From an uncultured Thermoanaerobacterales bacterium (GTDB lineage: Bacteria > Bacillota > Clostridia > Christensenellales > UBA1242): 13,477 nucleotides of DNA. Below the pieces are notes generated by a model. That model saw only the letters and a program-made list of their open reading frames with translations. It searched no databases and was not told the origin of the DNA. How positions within the stretch are numbered: the stretch's first letter is position 1; each line of letters opens with the position of its first letter. This document shows positions 1-6,858 of this stretch, one piece after another. Position numbers and translations under genes: made by a program. The DNA is taken from NCBI GenBank assembly GCA_900557695.1, contig USTP01000017.1, positions 1-13,477 on the forward strand, given 5' to 3'.

Positions 1-74
1 TAATATAATTTTTATTTTTGCAACATGTTTGTTTCATAAATTAGTGTCAATATTTGTGTTTGTGGCACATTTAC

Positions 75-103
75 TTGAAAATACCACATATTTTTGCTAC
101 AAT
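75..103 (+). promoter_or_regulatory. Sigma-A-type promoter of the helicase gene
   Basis: A -35 box TTGAAA (75-80) and a -10 box TACAAT (98-103) are separated by exactly 17 bp. A TG dinucleotide at 95-96 gives an extended -10 element. Transcription would start near 110, leaving a leader of about 45 nt before the ATG at 157. A short inverted repeat, TGTGG (61-65) and CCACA (84-88), brackets the -35 box and could be an operator, but five base pairs is weak support. The promoter is predicted from consensus only. Confidence 0.7.
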
Positions 104-156
104 AAACGCACAAATTGCAGTTTTTAACAATAATTTTTTTGCAAAAGAGGTAAAAC

Positions 157-3100
157 ATGAAGTCTGTTTATAAATACTACAAAGAACGATTGATTGAAAT
201 TAGTGGTAAAAATAGAAGCCTATATTCTAAAAACATAAGCAAGAAATATTCCTACGATATTGGCGAAATTTTAAAAAAAGACCAAGAGGGCTTTGATGAG
301 TTTTTAGATTTTTTATGGCGAGGAAGAAAAAGCAGTTTTCCTTTAATTTCTAAAAACAGTAAGCAAAAACTCTATGAAACTTTTAACATTGAAGCTAAAA
401 TTAAGCCTCTTTTTAAAGACCTAACAAAACTTACAATGGACGAGAAAAAGCAAGAAAACTTGCGCCGTGAAAGGCTTAAGCGAGATGAAAGCAAAAAACT
501 TATCTCTTCGCAAGTATCTTCGCTTAAAACATTAAAGCGTGAGATTGAAGAGTTTGCAAAAGAAACTGGTAGATACGAGCTTTTTGTTGGCTACCCATTT
601 GTTAGCGGAAGCCTAAACAAAGACATTGTGATTAAGGCCCCACTAATTTTATTCCCCGTTATAATAAACATTGAAAATGATACAACGGTTTCAATAGAAT
701 TAAAAAATGATGAGTATGTTCAGTTCAATAAAGTGCTTATGCTAGCTTATGCAAAAGAACATAGAATAAATTATGACAATATGCTATTAGAGTTTGACAA
801 TCTTTACGAAAGCAAACTAAGAAGCATTCCAGACATTTTAAAATACCTTTCATCTTTTGGCTTCAACTTTAAGCTTGACAAAAGTTTTGATAAAAGTATA
901 ACTCGTTTTCAAGATATTAAAGACGACTTTTTCTCTAGAGATTTAAAGATTGTAAACGCCTGCGTTATAGGTAGATACCCACTAGCAAACTCTATTTATA
1001 ACGACTATACTGCCCTTGAGAAAAAACATCTTTCTTCACTTGCTATAGAGCAACTGCTTGAGGGAAAAAACACAAAGAAAAACAAAAAGGTAGACAGCAC
1101 CACCTATACGATAAACGATCTAGACTATGCTCAAGAAAGTGCAATTAAAAAGCTTAGCGAATATGGCAACCTAGTGATTTATGGCCCACCTGGAACAGGT
1201 AAATCTCAAACTATCGTGAACATAATTTCAGATGCACTTTGCAAAAACAAGAAAGTTCTCGTGGTGTCGCAAAAGAAAGCCGCCCTTGATGTGGTTTTCA
1301 ACAGGCTTAAAAACTTAAACTCAAAATGTATGTTTATAACCGATGCCGAGAAAAACAAGGTTGCTTTTTATGAAAGGTGCTATCAAATGCATCAAGCCAT
1401 TTTAGCCGAAGGGCGAGTTGATGAAACAAATAAAGACTTTGAAAGCGTTGAAAATAGCATTCAAGCCGAAGTTGGCGAGCTTGAAAAAATCTCTAACTGT
1501 TTATTTTCAAAAACTCCTTTTGGCTTGAGCTTGCAAGAAATGTACGCAAACTCGTCTAAAATTGGGAAAACAAGTGCCGATTACATTTTGTATAAACTAA
1601 TGCTCAAAAACAAAGAAATTATGGGCATGGACTATAAAAGGCTAGCTTCTACCCTAAGGCTAATTAAAGATAAGAACAAGGCAAAGCAATACTACCGCTA
1701 CATTGAGTTAAAAAAGAACAACCCTCTTATCGACCATATAAAACATGATGTTGAAATTCATGTTATAAATCAGATGAAGGCATACTTAAAAGATATAACG
1801 CAAAGAAATATTGTTCCGTTCGACACAGCAAAACACCCTCATGCAAGGCAACTAATGATATACTGCGTTGAAAACGGCGTAGAAGATATTAGCGAAATGA
1901 AACCGCTAATAAAAATGATATCTTCTATTGAAAATAAAGATTTGCATAAGTCGCTAAACTGGTCGAAAGTGTTTTTCCCTGCATACCCATTTGTTAAGCA
2001 AAAGCTTATAAACAAAGAGCAAGAAATAACTGAAAGCTTTGAAAGCACAATGAGAGAGATTAAAGACTACATTAAAAACTACTCGCTAATTAGCAAGGTG
2101 CTAGACAAGCAAGGGTATTTAATGACTATAGATAATATAGTTAATGGTAACGCAATCTTTTTAAGGCTTTTATCTAACGCTCTTGAAGACTATATTGAAA
2201 TTCGAGATATGAATATTGCCCTTCAGGGTTTAACAGATGACGAAAAAGTTATTTTAAACTTTGCCTTTGAAAACTCTAAAAATGCAAGGCAGTATAGAGA
2301 AATTTTAGATAAACTTTTGCAAATTAGAGTTTACCATGAGGCTATAAAGTATGAAGAGCAAAACAAAACAACTCTTTCTAAAATTATAGACTTTTCAAAC
2401 ATAACAAATCGCATTCTTTCACTTAAAAAAGATGAAAAGGCGCTGTCTAGCAGTATTTGCATAAATAAGTTTAAAAACGATTATATAGATTATTATAATT
2501 CTAGCTCACAAAGCAAAAACTATCTATACCAAATTTCAAAACAGCAAGGGCTTATTCCAATTCGCAAGATGATGGATTTATATAGCGACTTTTTGCTTAA
2601 GCTTTTCCCATGCTGGCTACTTTCGCCTGAAAGCGTTTCTACCCTATTCCCTTTAAAAAAGGAAATGTTTGATATTATATTGTTTGACGAAGCAAGCCAG
2701 GTGTTTATAGAAAACACCCTGCCCACAATCTACCGCGGCAAATATATTGTTGTTGCGGGCGACTCAAAGCAGCTTCGCCCCACCTCAACTTTCATAAAAA
2801 GATATCTTGGTAACGATAGCGAAGAAGAGTTAGACCTTGCAACCCAAGCGGCTCTTGAAGTTGAAAGTTTGTTAGATCTTGCAACCTCAAGGTTTTCAAG
2901 TGCAAACCTAACCTATCACTACAGAAGTAAAAGCGAGGAACTTATAAACTTTTCAAACTATGCTTTCTATGATGGAAAACTGCAAATTGCACCAAATATT
3001 TCTAAAAATTTAAGCAATAAACCAATAGAACGCATAAAAGTTAATGGCAAATGGGTAAATAGAAAAAATGAAGAAGAAGCAACAGCTATTGTGGCACTTC

Positions 3101-4095
3101 TTAAAAAACTTATTAAAAACAAAAGAAATAAATCGTCTATTGGAATTATTACTTTCAACACCGAGCAGGAAAACGCCATTGAAGACGCAATTGATAAAGA
3201 GTGCCAAAAAGACTCCGCCTTTAGAGATGCCTACCTTCGCGAACAGAATAGAAAAGAAAACAATGAAGATACCTCTATATTTATTAAAAACCTAGAAAAT
3301 GTTCAGGGAGATGAGCGCGATATTATTATATTCTCTATTGGTTATGCAAAAAATGAATATGGCAGAGTTGTGGCTCACTTTGGTCCGCTTTCAACCGAGG
3401 GCGGAGAAAACAGGCTTAATGTTGCAATAACTAGGGCTAAAGAGAAAATATATGTTGTAACAAGTATCGAGCCAGAAGAACTTGCCGTAGAGGGCAGCAA
3501 GAATGCAGGACCTAAAATTTTCAAAAGCTATTTAAAATATGTTAGAGCTGTTTCTAATAAAAACACAAAGGAAGTTGGCTATATTCTAGACAGCTTCAAG
3601 CCAAGCCTACCTTCGCCTAAAGAAGAGATAGTTTCAAACCAACTTGAAAAGGAAATTAAGGAAGAACTTGTGAAGCTGGGCTATAGCGTTGAAACAAATC
3701 TTGGCAACACAAACTACAAGCTATCTTTAGCAGTTTACGATAAAAAACTAGACAAATATCTTCTTGGCATTGAGTGCGACTATTCTGCTTATAAAAGTAG
3801 TGACTCTATCTTAGAGAGAGATGTTTATAGAAACAAGTTCTTAAAATCTCGTGGCTGGGATATTATGCGCGTTTGGAGCAGAGATTGGTGGCTAAGTAAA
3901 ACTAAAGTTATAAACAGTATTGTTAAACAAATAAATGCAAACTATAAAAAATATCAACAACTTTTGCCTGTAAAGAAAAAGGCTGAAAAAACAGATAAAA
4001 CAACTCCTTTGCCAATCGAAGAAGAAAAAACTAAAACAGTAAAAACTAAAGAAAATAAAAACACTGTTGTAAAAAACGCCACGAAAACGGAGTAA
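157..4095 (+). CDS. Upf1-like SF1 helicase with C-terminal MTES_1575/Vsr-like nuclease-fold domain
   Basis: This is a large cytoplasmic ATP-dependent nucleic-acid helicase of 1312 aa. The start at 157 is set by AAGAGG at 145-150, 6 nt upstream. Residues about 138-168 (GYPF, then KAPLILFPV) resemble the DUF4011 region that precedes such helicases. Helicase motifs in order: Q-like YAQES (324-328), Walker A GPPGTGKS (343-350), motif Ia VVSQKKAALDVV, a helical insertion of roughly 490 residues, Walker B DEASQ (844-848), motif III GDSKQLRPT (868-876), motif IV HYRS (921-924), motif V VQGDERD (1049-1055) and motif VI NVAITRAK (1088-1095). These are the hallmarks of the Upf1/DNA2-like AAA_11/AAA_12 group. 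Residues about 1160-1245 match the MTES_1575-type restriction-endonuclease fold: IECD (1205-1208), then LERDVYRNKFLKSRGW and RVWSRDWW. From memory of that family, the expected acidic residue of the 'ID' motif is Ser1190, and the usual His after the ECD motif is Lys1213, so cleavage activity is doubtful. The tail (about 1278-1312) is Lys/Glu/Thr-rich and probably disordered. Related proteins occur in antiviral and repair settings, but no defence partner is visible here, so the role is open. Confidence 0.88.
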   Translation: MKSVYKYYKERLIEISGKNRSLYSKNISKKYSYDIGEILKKDQEGFDEFLDFLWRGRKSSFPLISKNSKQKLYETFNIEAKIKPLFKDLTKLTMDEKKQENLRRERLKRDESKKLISSQVSSLKTLKREIEEFAKETGRYELFVGYPFVSGSLNKDIVIKAPLILFPVIINIENDTTVSIELKNDEYVQFNKVLMLAYAKEHRINYDNMLLEFDNLYESKLRSIPDILKYLSSFGFNFKLDKSFDKSITRFQDIKDDFFSRDLKIVNACVIGRYPLANSIYNDYTALEKKHLSSLAIEQLLEGKNTKKNKKVDSTTYTINDLDYAQESAIKKLSEYGNLVIYGPPGTGKSQTIVNIISDALCKNKKVLVVSQKKAALDVVFNRLKNLNSKCMFITDAEKNKVAFYERCYQMHQAILAEGRVDETNKDFESVENSIQAEVGELEKISNCLFSKTPFGLSLQEMYANSSKIGKTSADYILYKLMLKNKEIMGMDYKRLASTLRLIKDKNKAKQYYRYIELKKNNPLIDHIKHDVEIHVINQMKAYLKDITQRNIVPFDTAKHPHARQLMIYCVENGVEDISEMKPLIKMISSIENKDLHKSLNWSKVFFPAYPFVKQKLINKEQEITESFESTMREIKDYIKNYSLISKVLDKQGYLMTIDNIVNGNAIFLRLLSNALEDYIEIRDMNIALQGLTDDEKVILNFAFENSKNARQYREILDKLLQIRVYHEAIKYEEQNKTTLSKIIDFSNITNRILSLKKDEKALSSSICINKFKNDYIDYYNSSSQSKNYLYQISKQQGLIPIRKMMDLYSDFLLKLFPCWLLSPESVSTLFPLKKEMFDIILFDEASQVFIENTLPTIYRGKYIVVAGDSKQLRPTSTFIKRYLGNDSEEELDLATQAALEVESLLDLATSRFSSANLTYHYRSKSEELINFSNYAFYDGKLQIAPNISKNLSNKPIERIKVNGKWVNRKNEEEATAIVALLKKLIKNKRNKSSIGIITFNTEQENAIEDAIDKECQKDSAFRDAYLREQNRKENNEDTSIFIKNLENVQGDERDIIIFSIGYAKNEYGRVVAHFGPLSTEGGENRLNVAITRAKEKIYVVTSIEPEELAVEGSKNAGPKIFKSYLKYVRAVSNKNTKEVGYILDSFKPSLPSPKEEIVSNQLEKEIKEELVKLGYSVETNLGNTNYKLSLAVYDKKLDKYLLGIECDYSAYKSSDSILERDVYRNKFLKSRGWDIMRVWSRDWWLSKTKVINSIVKQINANYKKYQQLLPVKKKAEKTDKTTPLPIEEEKTKTVKTKENKNTVVKNATKTE

Positions 4096-4119
4096 AATTC
4101 ACAAATAAACTTTAAAAAT

Positions 4120-4147
4120 AAAAATAGACCTTAAAGGTCTATTTTTT
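4120..4147. terminator. Bidirectional intrinsic terminator between convergent genes
   Basis: A perfect inverted repeat (AAATAGACCT at 4122-4131, AGGTCTATTT at 4135-4144) is centred on position 4133. It extends to about 12 bp with flanking A/T pairs and has a 3-nt loop. A T-run follows it on the + strand (4142-4147), and an A-run precedes it, which is a T-run on the - strand. It lies between the helicase stop (4095) and the P-type ATPase stop (4156) and can end transcripts from both sides. Confidence 0.85.
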
Positions 4148-4155
4148 AATATTAA

Positions 4156-6216
4156 CTATTTTTTTACTGCCTTTTTCTTGTTGGGGTTATATTTTAGCGC
4201 TCTCATGCTATTTAAAATTGCAAGTAATGTAACGCCAACATCTGCAAAAACCGCACTAAGCATGCCAGTTATTCCCACGGCGCCCAGTGTTAAAAACACA
4301 ATTTTAACCACTGCGGCAAGTATAATGTTTTGCCAAACAATTTTGCGAGTGTATTTAGATATTTTAATGGCAGAAACAACTTTCTCTAGGTTATCATCCA
4401 CCAAAACTATATCCGAGGCTTCTATGCTTGCTGGGGAGCCATTTATTCCCATACTAATTCCAACATCAGCAAGTGTAAGCGAAGGGGCATCGTTTATTCC
4501 ATCGCCCACATAACCAATTTTTTGAGCGGTTGTATTTTTTATGTTCTCTATATAATTAAATTTGTCTTGTGGCAAAAGTTTAAACTTTACATCATCTATC
4601 ATAACCTCGCTTGCTACTTGCTTTGCACTTTCTTCATTATCGCCAGAAAGCATACAAGTTTTTATATTAAGGGCCTTTAAGGCTTGCAAAGCATTTTTTG
4701 AAGTTGGTTTAATAGTGTCTTTTAAATAAAACACAGCTAGCAGTTTATCATCTTCAAAAAGTTCAACGCTTGTAGATTTTTGATCTACATTTTTCCTACC
4801 AATGAAATAATTTTTTCCATCATACTCATAGCTAACTCCTGCCCCAGCCTTTTCCTTAACATTTTTAACTTTTTCAAGAGGCTTTTTATTTAGCTTTAGT
4901 ATTGCTTTTGCAAGTGGATGAATTGAGTTTTGCTCACCCAGGCTTGCTAGGAAAATAACTTCCTCTTCAGTTTTATTTTTGTCTAAAATATCTATCTTTT
5001 CAACGCTAAATTCGCCTGTGGTTATTGTTCCTGTTTTATCAAAAGCAATTATATTTAAACTAGCCACAGCATCTAAATATGAAGAGCCCTTTATAAGTAT
5101 GCCATGCTTTGAAGCATTCCCTATTCCAGAAAAATATGATAACGGCACAGATATAGCAAATGCACATGGGCAAGAAACAACCAAGAATATAAGCCCCCTA
5201 TAGAGTGCAGTTTCAAAAGTTTTGGTAACTGCAAACACAATACCAAACACAGCTAAGGCTAATATTATAACGCCCAAAGTGTACCACTTGGTTATTTTAG
5301 ATATAACAGTTTCAGTTTTAGACTTTTTCTCTTGAGCATTCTCGATTAAGTTTATTATTTTGCTAACCGTGCTATCTTTATATTCGCTAGAAGTTTTAAT
5401 TGTTAAAACACCATCTAATACAATGCTACCCGACAAGATTTCATCGCCAGCTTTAACTATTACAGGTAAACTCTCTCCAGTTAAACTTTGAGTGTTTAAG
5501 CCAGCTTCCCCACTTTCAATTACGCCATCTAGCGGAACTCTCTCGCCAGGTTTAACAACTATTATGCTACCGATTTTTACTTCGCTAGGGCCAACTTTTT
5601 TCTCTTCCCCACTCTCAAGTAGTATAGTAGCATATTCTGGCTGAAGATTTGTTAGCTCTTCTATAGAGCGCCTAGACCTGTTAACAGCAAGCCCCTCAAG
5701 AAGCTTACCTATAGAATAAAGGCATATAACCATCAAAGCTTCTCTATATTCACTAATAGCCGCCGCTCCTATAACCGATAAAGTTATTAACAGGTTTTCG
5801 TTTATTGTTCCTTTAAAAAGTAGCACTATCGCCTTGTAATAAGTTTTGTAGCCAAGCATTAGTGCACTTACAGCAAACAATACCCAAAACAAAGCCACAG
5901 GCATATCTATAAACAATGCACAAACGCCAATTATAGTTCCTAAAGCAAGCATCACAAGGTCTACAATAAACCGCTTATCAATTAGCTTTGTTTTCTTATT
6001 TTCTTCTAAAATAATTTTTGCATTTGGCTCTAACTTCTTGGTTATTGCCACAATTTTCTTTGTTGCCTTATCAAGGTTTTCAGACTCGTAGCTTAGCTTA
6101 GAATTGATAAAATCTATCTCGGCGTTACTAACGCCTGGAATTTTGTTTATTGCCCCCGCAAGCGAGCGAGCACAGTTTGGGCAGTCAAGCCCAACAATCT
6201 TTACAGTTTTTTTCAT
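4156..6216 (-). CDS. cadA: Zn2+/Cd2+/Pb2+-exporting P1B-type ATPase
   Basis: This 686-aa inner-membrane heavy-metal efflux pump hydrolyses ATP to export divalent soft metals. An N-terminal heavy-metal-associated domain (about 3-65) carries the metal-binding Cys pair GLDCPNCA (C12, C15). Then come membrane helices (about 83-170), the actuator motif TGES (246-249), the transmembrane metal site C349-P350-C351, the phosphorylated Asp393 in DKTGTIT, the P1B-specific H433-P434, and the hinge GDGINDAP (571-578). Near the C-terminus Lys638 and Asp659 sit 21 residues apart in the K...DVGVT..A..N pattern. This is the P1B-2 (ZntA/CadA) signature and argues for Zn/Cd/Pb rather than Cu. All key residues are intact and the length is normal. 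The start is supported by AGGAG (6226-6230), 9 nt upstream and inside the end of the repressor gene. Only 3 nt separate it from that gene, so the two are one operon controlled by the repressor. Which metal is preferred cannot be read from sequence; zntA would be an equally valid name. Confidence 0.95.
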   Translation of the reverse strand: MKKTVKIVGLDCPNCARSLAGAINKIPGVSNAEIDFINSKLSYESENLDKATKKIVAITKKLEPNAKIILEENKKTKLIDKRFIVDLVMLALGTIIGVCALFIDMPVALFWVLFAVSALMLGYKTYYKAIVLLFKGTINENLLITLSVIGAAAISEYREALMVICLYSIGKLLEGLAVNRSRRSIEELTNLQPEYATILLESGEEKKVGPSEVKIGSIIVVKPGERVPLDGVIESGEAGLNTQSLTGESLPVIVKAGDEILSGSIVLDGVLTIKTSSEYKDSTVSKIINLIENAQEKKSKTETVISKITKWYTLGVIILALAVFGIVFAVTKTFETALYRGLIFLVVSCPCAFAISVPLSYFSGIGNASKHGILIKGSSYLDAVASLNIIAFDKTGTITTGEFSVEKIDILDKNKTEEEVIFLASLGEQNSIHPLAKAILKLNKKPLEKVKNVKEKAGAGVSYEYDGKNYFIGRKNVDQKSTSVELFEDDKLLAVFYLKDTIKPTSKNALQALKALNIKTCMLSGDNEESAKQVASEVMIDDVKFKLLPQDKFNYIENIKNTTAQKIGYVGDGINDAPSLTLADVGISMGINGSPASIEASDIVLVDDNLEKVVSAIKISKYTRKIVWQNIILAAVVKIVFLTLGAVGITGMLSAVFADVGVTLLAILNSMRALKYNPNKKKAVKK

Positions 6217-6219
6217 ACT

Positions 6220-6606
6220 CTACTTCTCCTGCACATGCTCTTTGGTTATTTCAAACACTATGCCAACATGCCTATCTGCAAGGCTATAGTAAACCTCTTT
6301 CCCCTGCTTCCTACTTTTGATAAGATTAAGCTCCTTTAAGTTTTTTAACTGATGAGAAATAGCCGACTTTGTCATGTTCAAAAGCACAGATATATCACAA
6401 ACGCACATTTCACTTATGTAAAGCGCATTTATTATTTTAATTCTTGTACTGTCTGAAAGTGCCTTGTAAAAATCTGCCATGTTTATAAGACTATCGTCAT
6501 CAAGCATTTCGCTTTTAACCTTTTCAACCACATCTTGATGTATCACCTCGCAATCGCACTGCATTGCCAAGCAGCCACATTTGTTTTTAGACTTTATTCT
6601 AACCAT
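6220..6606 (-). CDS. cadC: ArsR/SmtB-family metal-sensing repressor (CadC/CzrA-like)
   Basis: This 128-aa cytoplasmic winged-helix repressor should release DNA on binding Zn, Cd or Pb and so switch on the efflux pump. The helix-turn-helix core is SVLLNMTKSAISHQLKNLKEL (about 73-93) and the wing is around 98-109. Two metal sites are visible. The alpha-3N type is built from N-terminal cysteines (C10, C12, C17, C19) and C68/C70 in the family motif EMCVCD. The alpha-5 type is D111, H113, H124 and E127, with the same 2/11/3 spacing as D104, H106, H117, E120 of SmtB. The N-terminus is more Cys-rich than in many relatives. The start ATG (6604-6606) has GGAG at 6612-6615, 5 nt upstream. The gene is first in the operon with the P-type ATPase, and two TTGAA-N6-TTCAA operators lie upstream, so it should repress itself. 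The stop is TAG, whereas the neighbouring genes end in TAA. The symbol cadC is by similarity; smtB or czrA-like would also fit. Confidence 0.93.
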   Translation of the reverse strand: MVRIKSKNKCGCLAMQCDCEVIHQDVVEKVKSEMLDDDSLINMADFYKALSDSTRIKIINALYISEMCVCDISVLLNMTKSAISHQLKNLKELNLIKSRKQGKEVYYSLADRHVGIVFEITKEHVQEK

Positions 6607-6619
6607 ATCATCTCCAATT

Positions 6620-6639
6620 AGTTGAATATTCGTTCAACT
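6620..6639. promoter_or_regulatory. ArsR-family operator, leader copy
   Basis: A perfect 7-6-7 inverted repeat (AGTTGAA, 6 nt TATTCG, TTCAACT) matches the TGAA-N6-TTCA consensus bound by SmtB/CzrA/CadC repressors. It lies between the predicted transcription start (about 6644) and the repressor's ribosome binding site. Its centre is 36 bp from that of the promoter copy, so it could stabilise repression by binding a second dimer. Confidence 0.8.
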
Positions 6640-6650
6640 TTATAGTATGC

Positions 6651-6680
6651 AGTATAGTTGAATATTTGTTCAATTGTCAA
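6651..6680 (-). promoter_or_regulatory. Metal operon promoter
   Basis: On the - strand, a perfect -35 box TTGACA (6675-6680) and a -10 box TATACT (6651-6656) are separated by 18 bp. The DNA just upstream of the -35 box is rich in A-tracts (about 6686-6715), as in UP elements. The 18-bp spacing is slightly long and the spacer is filled by an operator, fitting strong but repressible transcription. Confidence 0.8.
6658..6673. promoter_or_regulatory. ArsR-family operator, promoter-spacer copy
   Basis: The inverted repeat TTGAA, 6 nt TATTTG, TTCAA occupies almost all of the 18-bp spacer between the -35 and -10 boxes of the metal operon. A bound repressor dimer would block RNA polymerase directly. 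It shares the half-sites and most of the central bases of the leader operator. Confidence 0.82.
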
Positions 6681-6796
6681 GCGTTTTATATTTTTTCCAA
6701 AACTTTTTTATAATATGCTTCATTGGCAAAATTTGATTAAATAATATAAACGAAAATTTAACATTTTGAATTTTAATAGGCATTAACTATTCAATT

Positions 6797-6828
6797 AAAA
6801 AACCATTTGGCTACTACCAAATGGTTTT
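6797..6828 (-). terminator. Intrinsic terminator of the lipoprotein gene
   Basis: A 12-bp perfect stem (AAAACCATTTGG at 6799-6810, CCAAATGGTTTT at 6817-6828) has a 6-nt loop. On the - strand it ends in a run of six T. It lies 30 bp after the lipoprotein stop codon (6859). Between it and the metal-operon promoter (about 6716-6796) the DNA is AT-rich and holds no gene or other site that I can see. Confidence 0.85.
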
Positions 6829-6858
6829 AAAAGATATTATTTAAATTAAACTTATGCG

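Noticed and set aside
4178..4513. A + strand open frame of 111 codons inside the P-type ATPase gene.
   Set aside because: It is fully antisense to conserved ATPase coding sequence, including the GDGINDAP hinge region, has no ribosome binding site, and its composition is that of a complementary-strand shadow.
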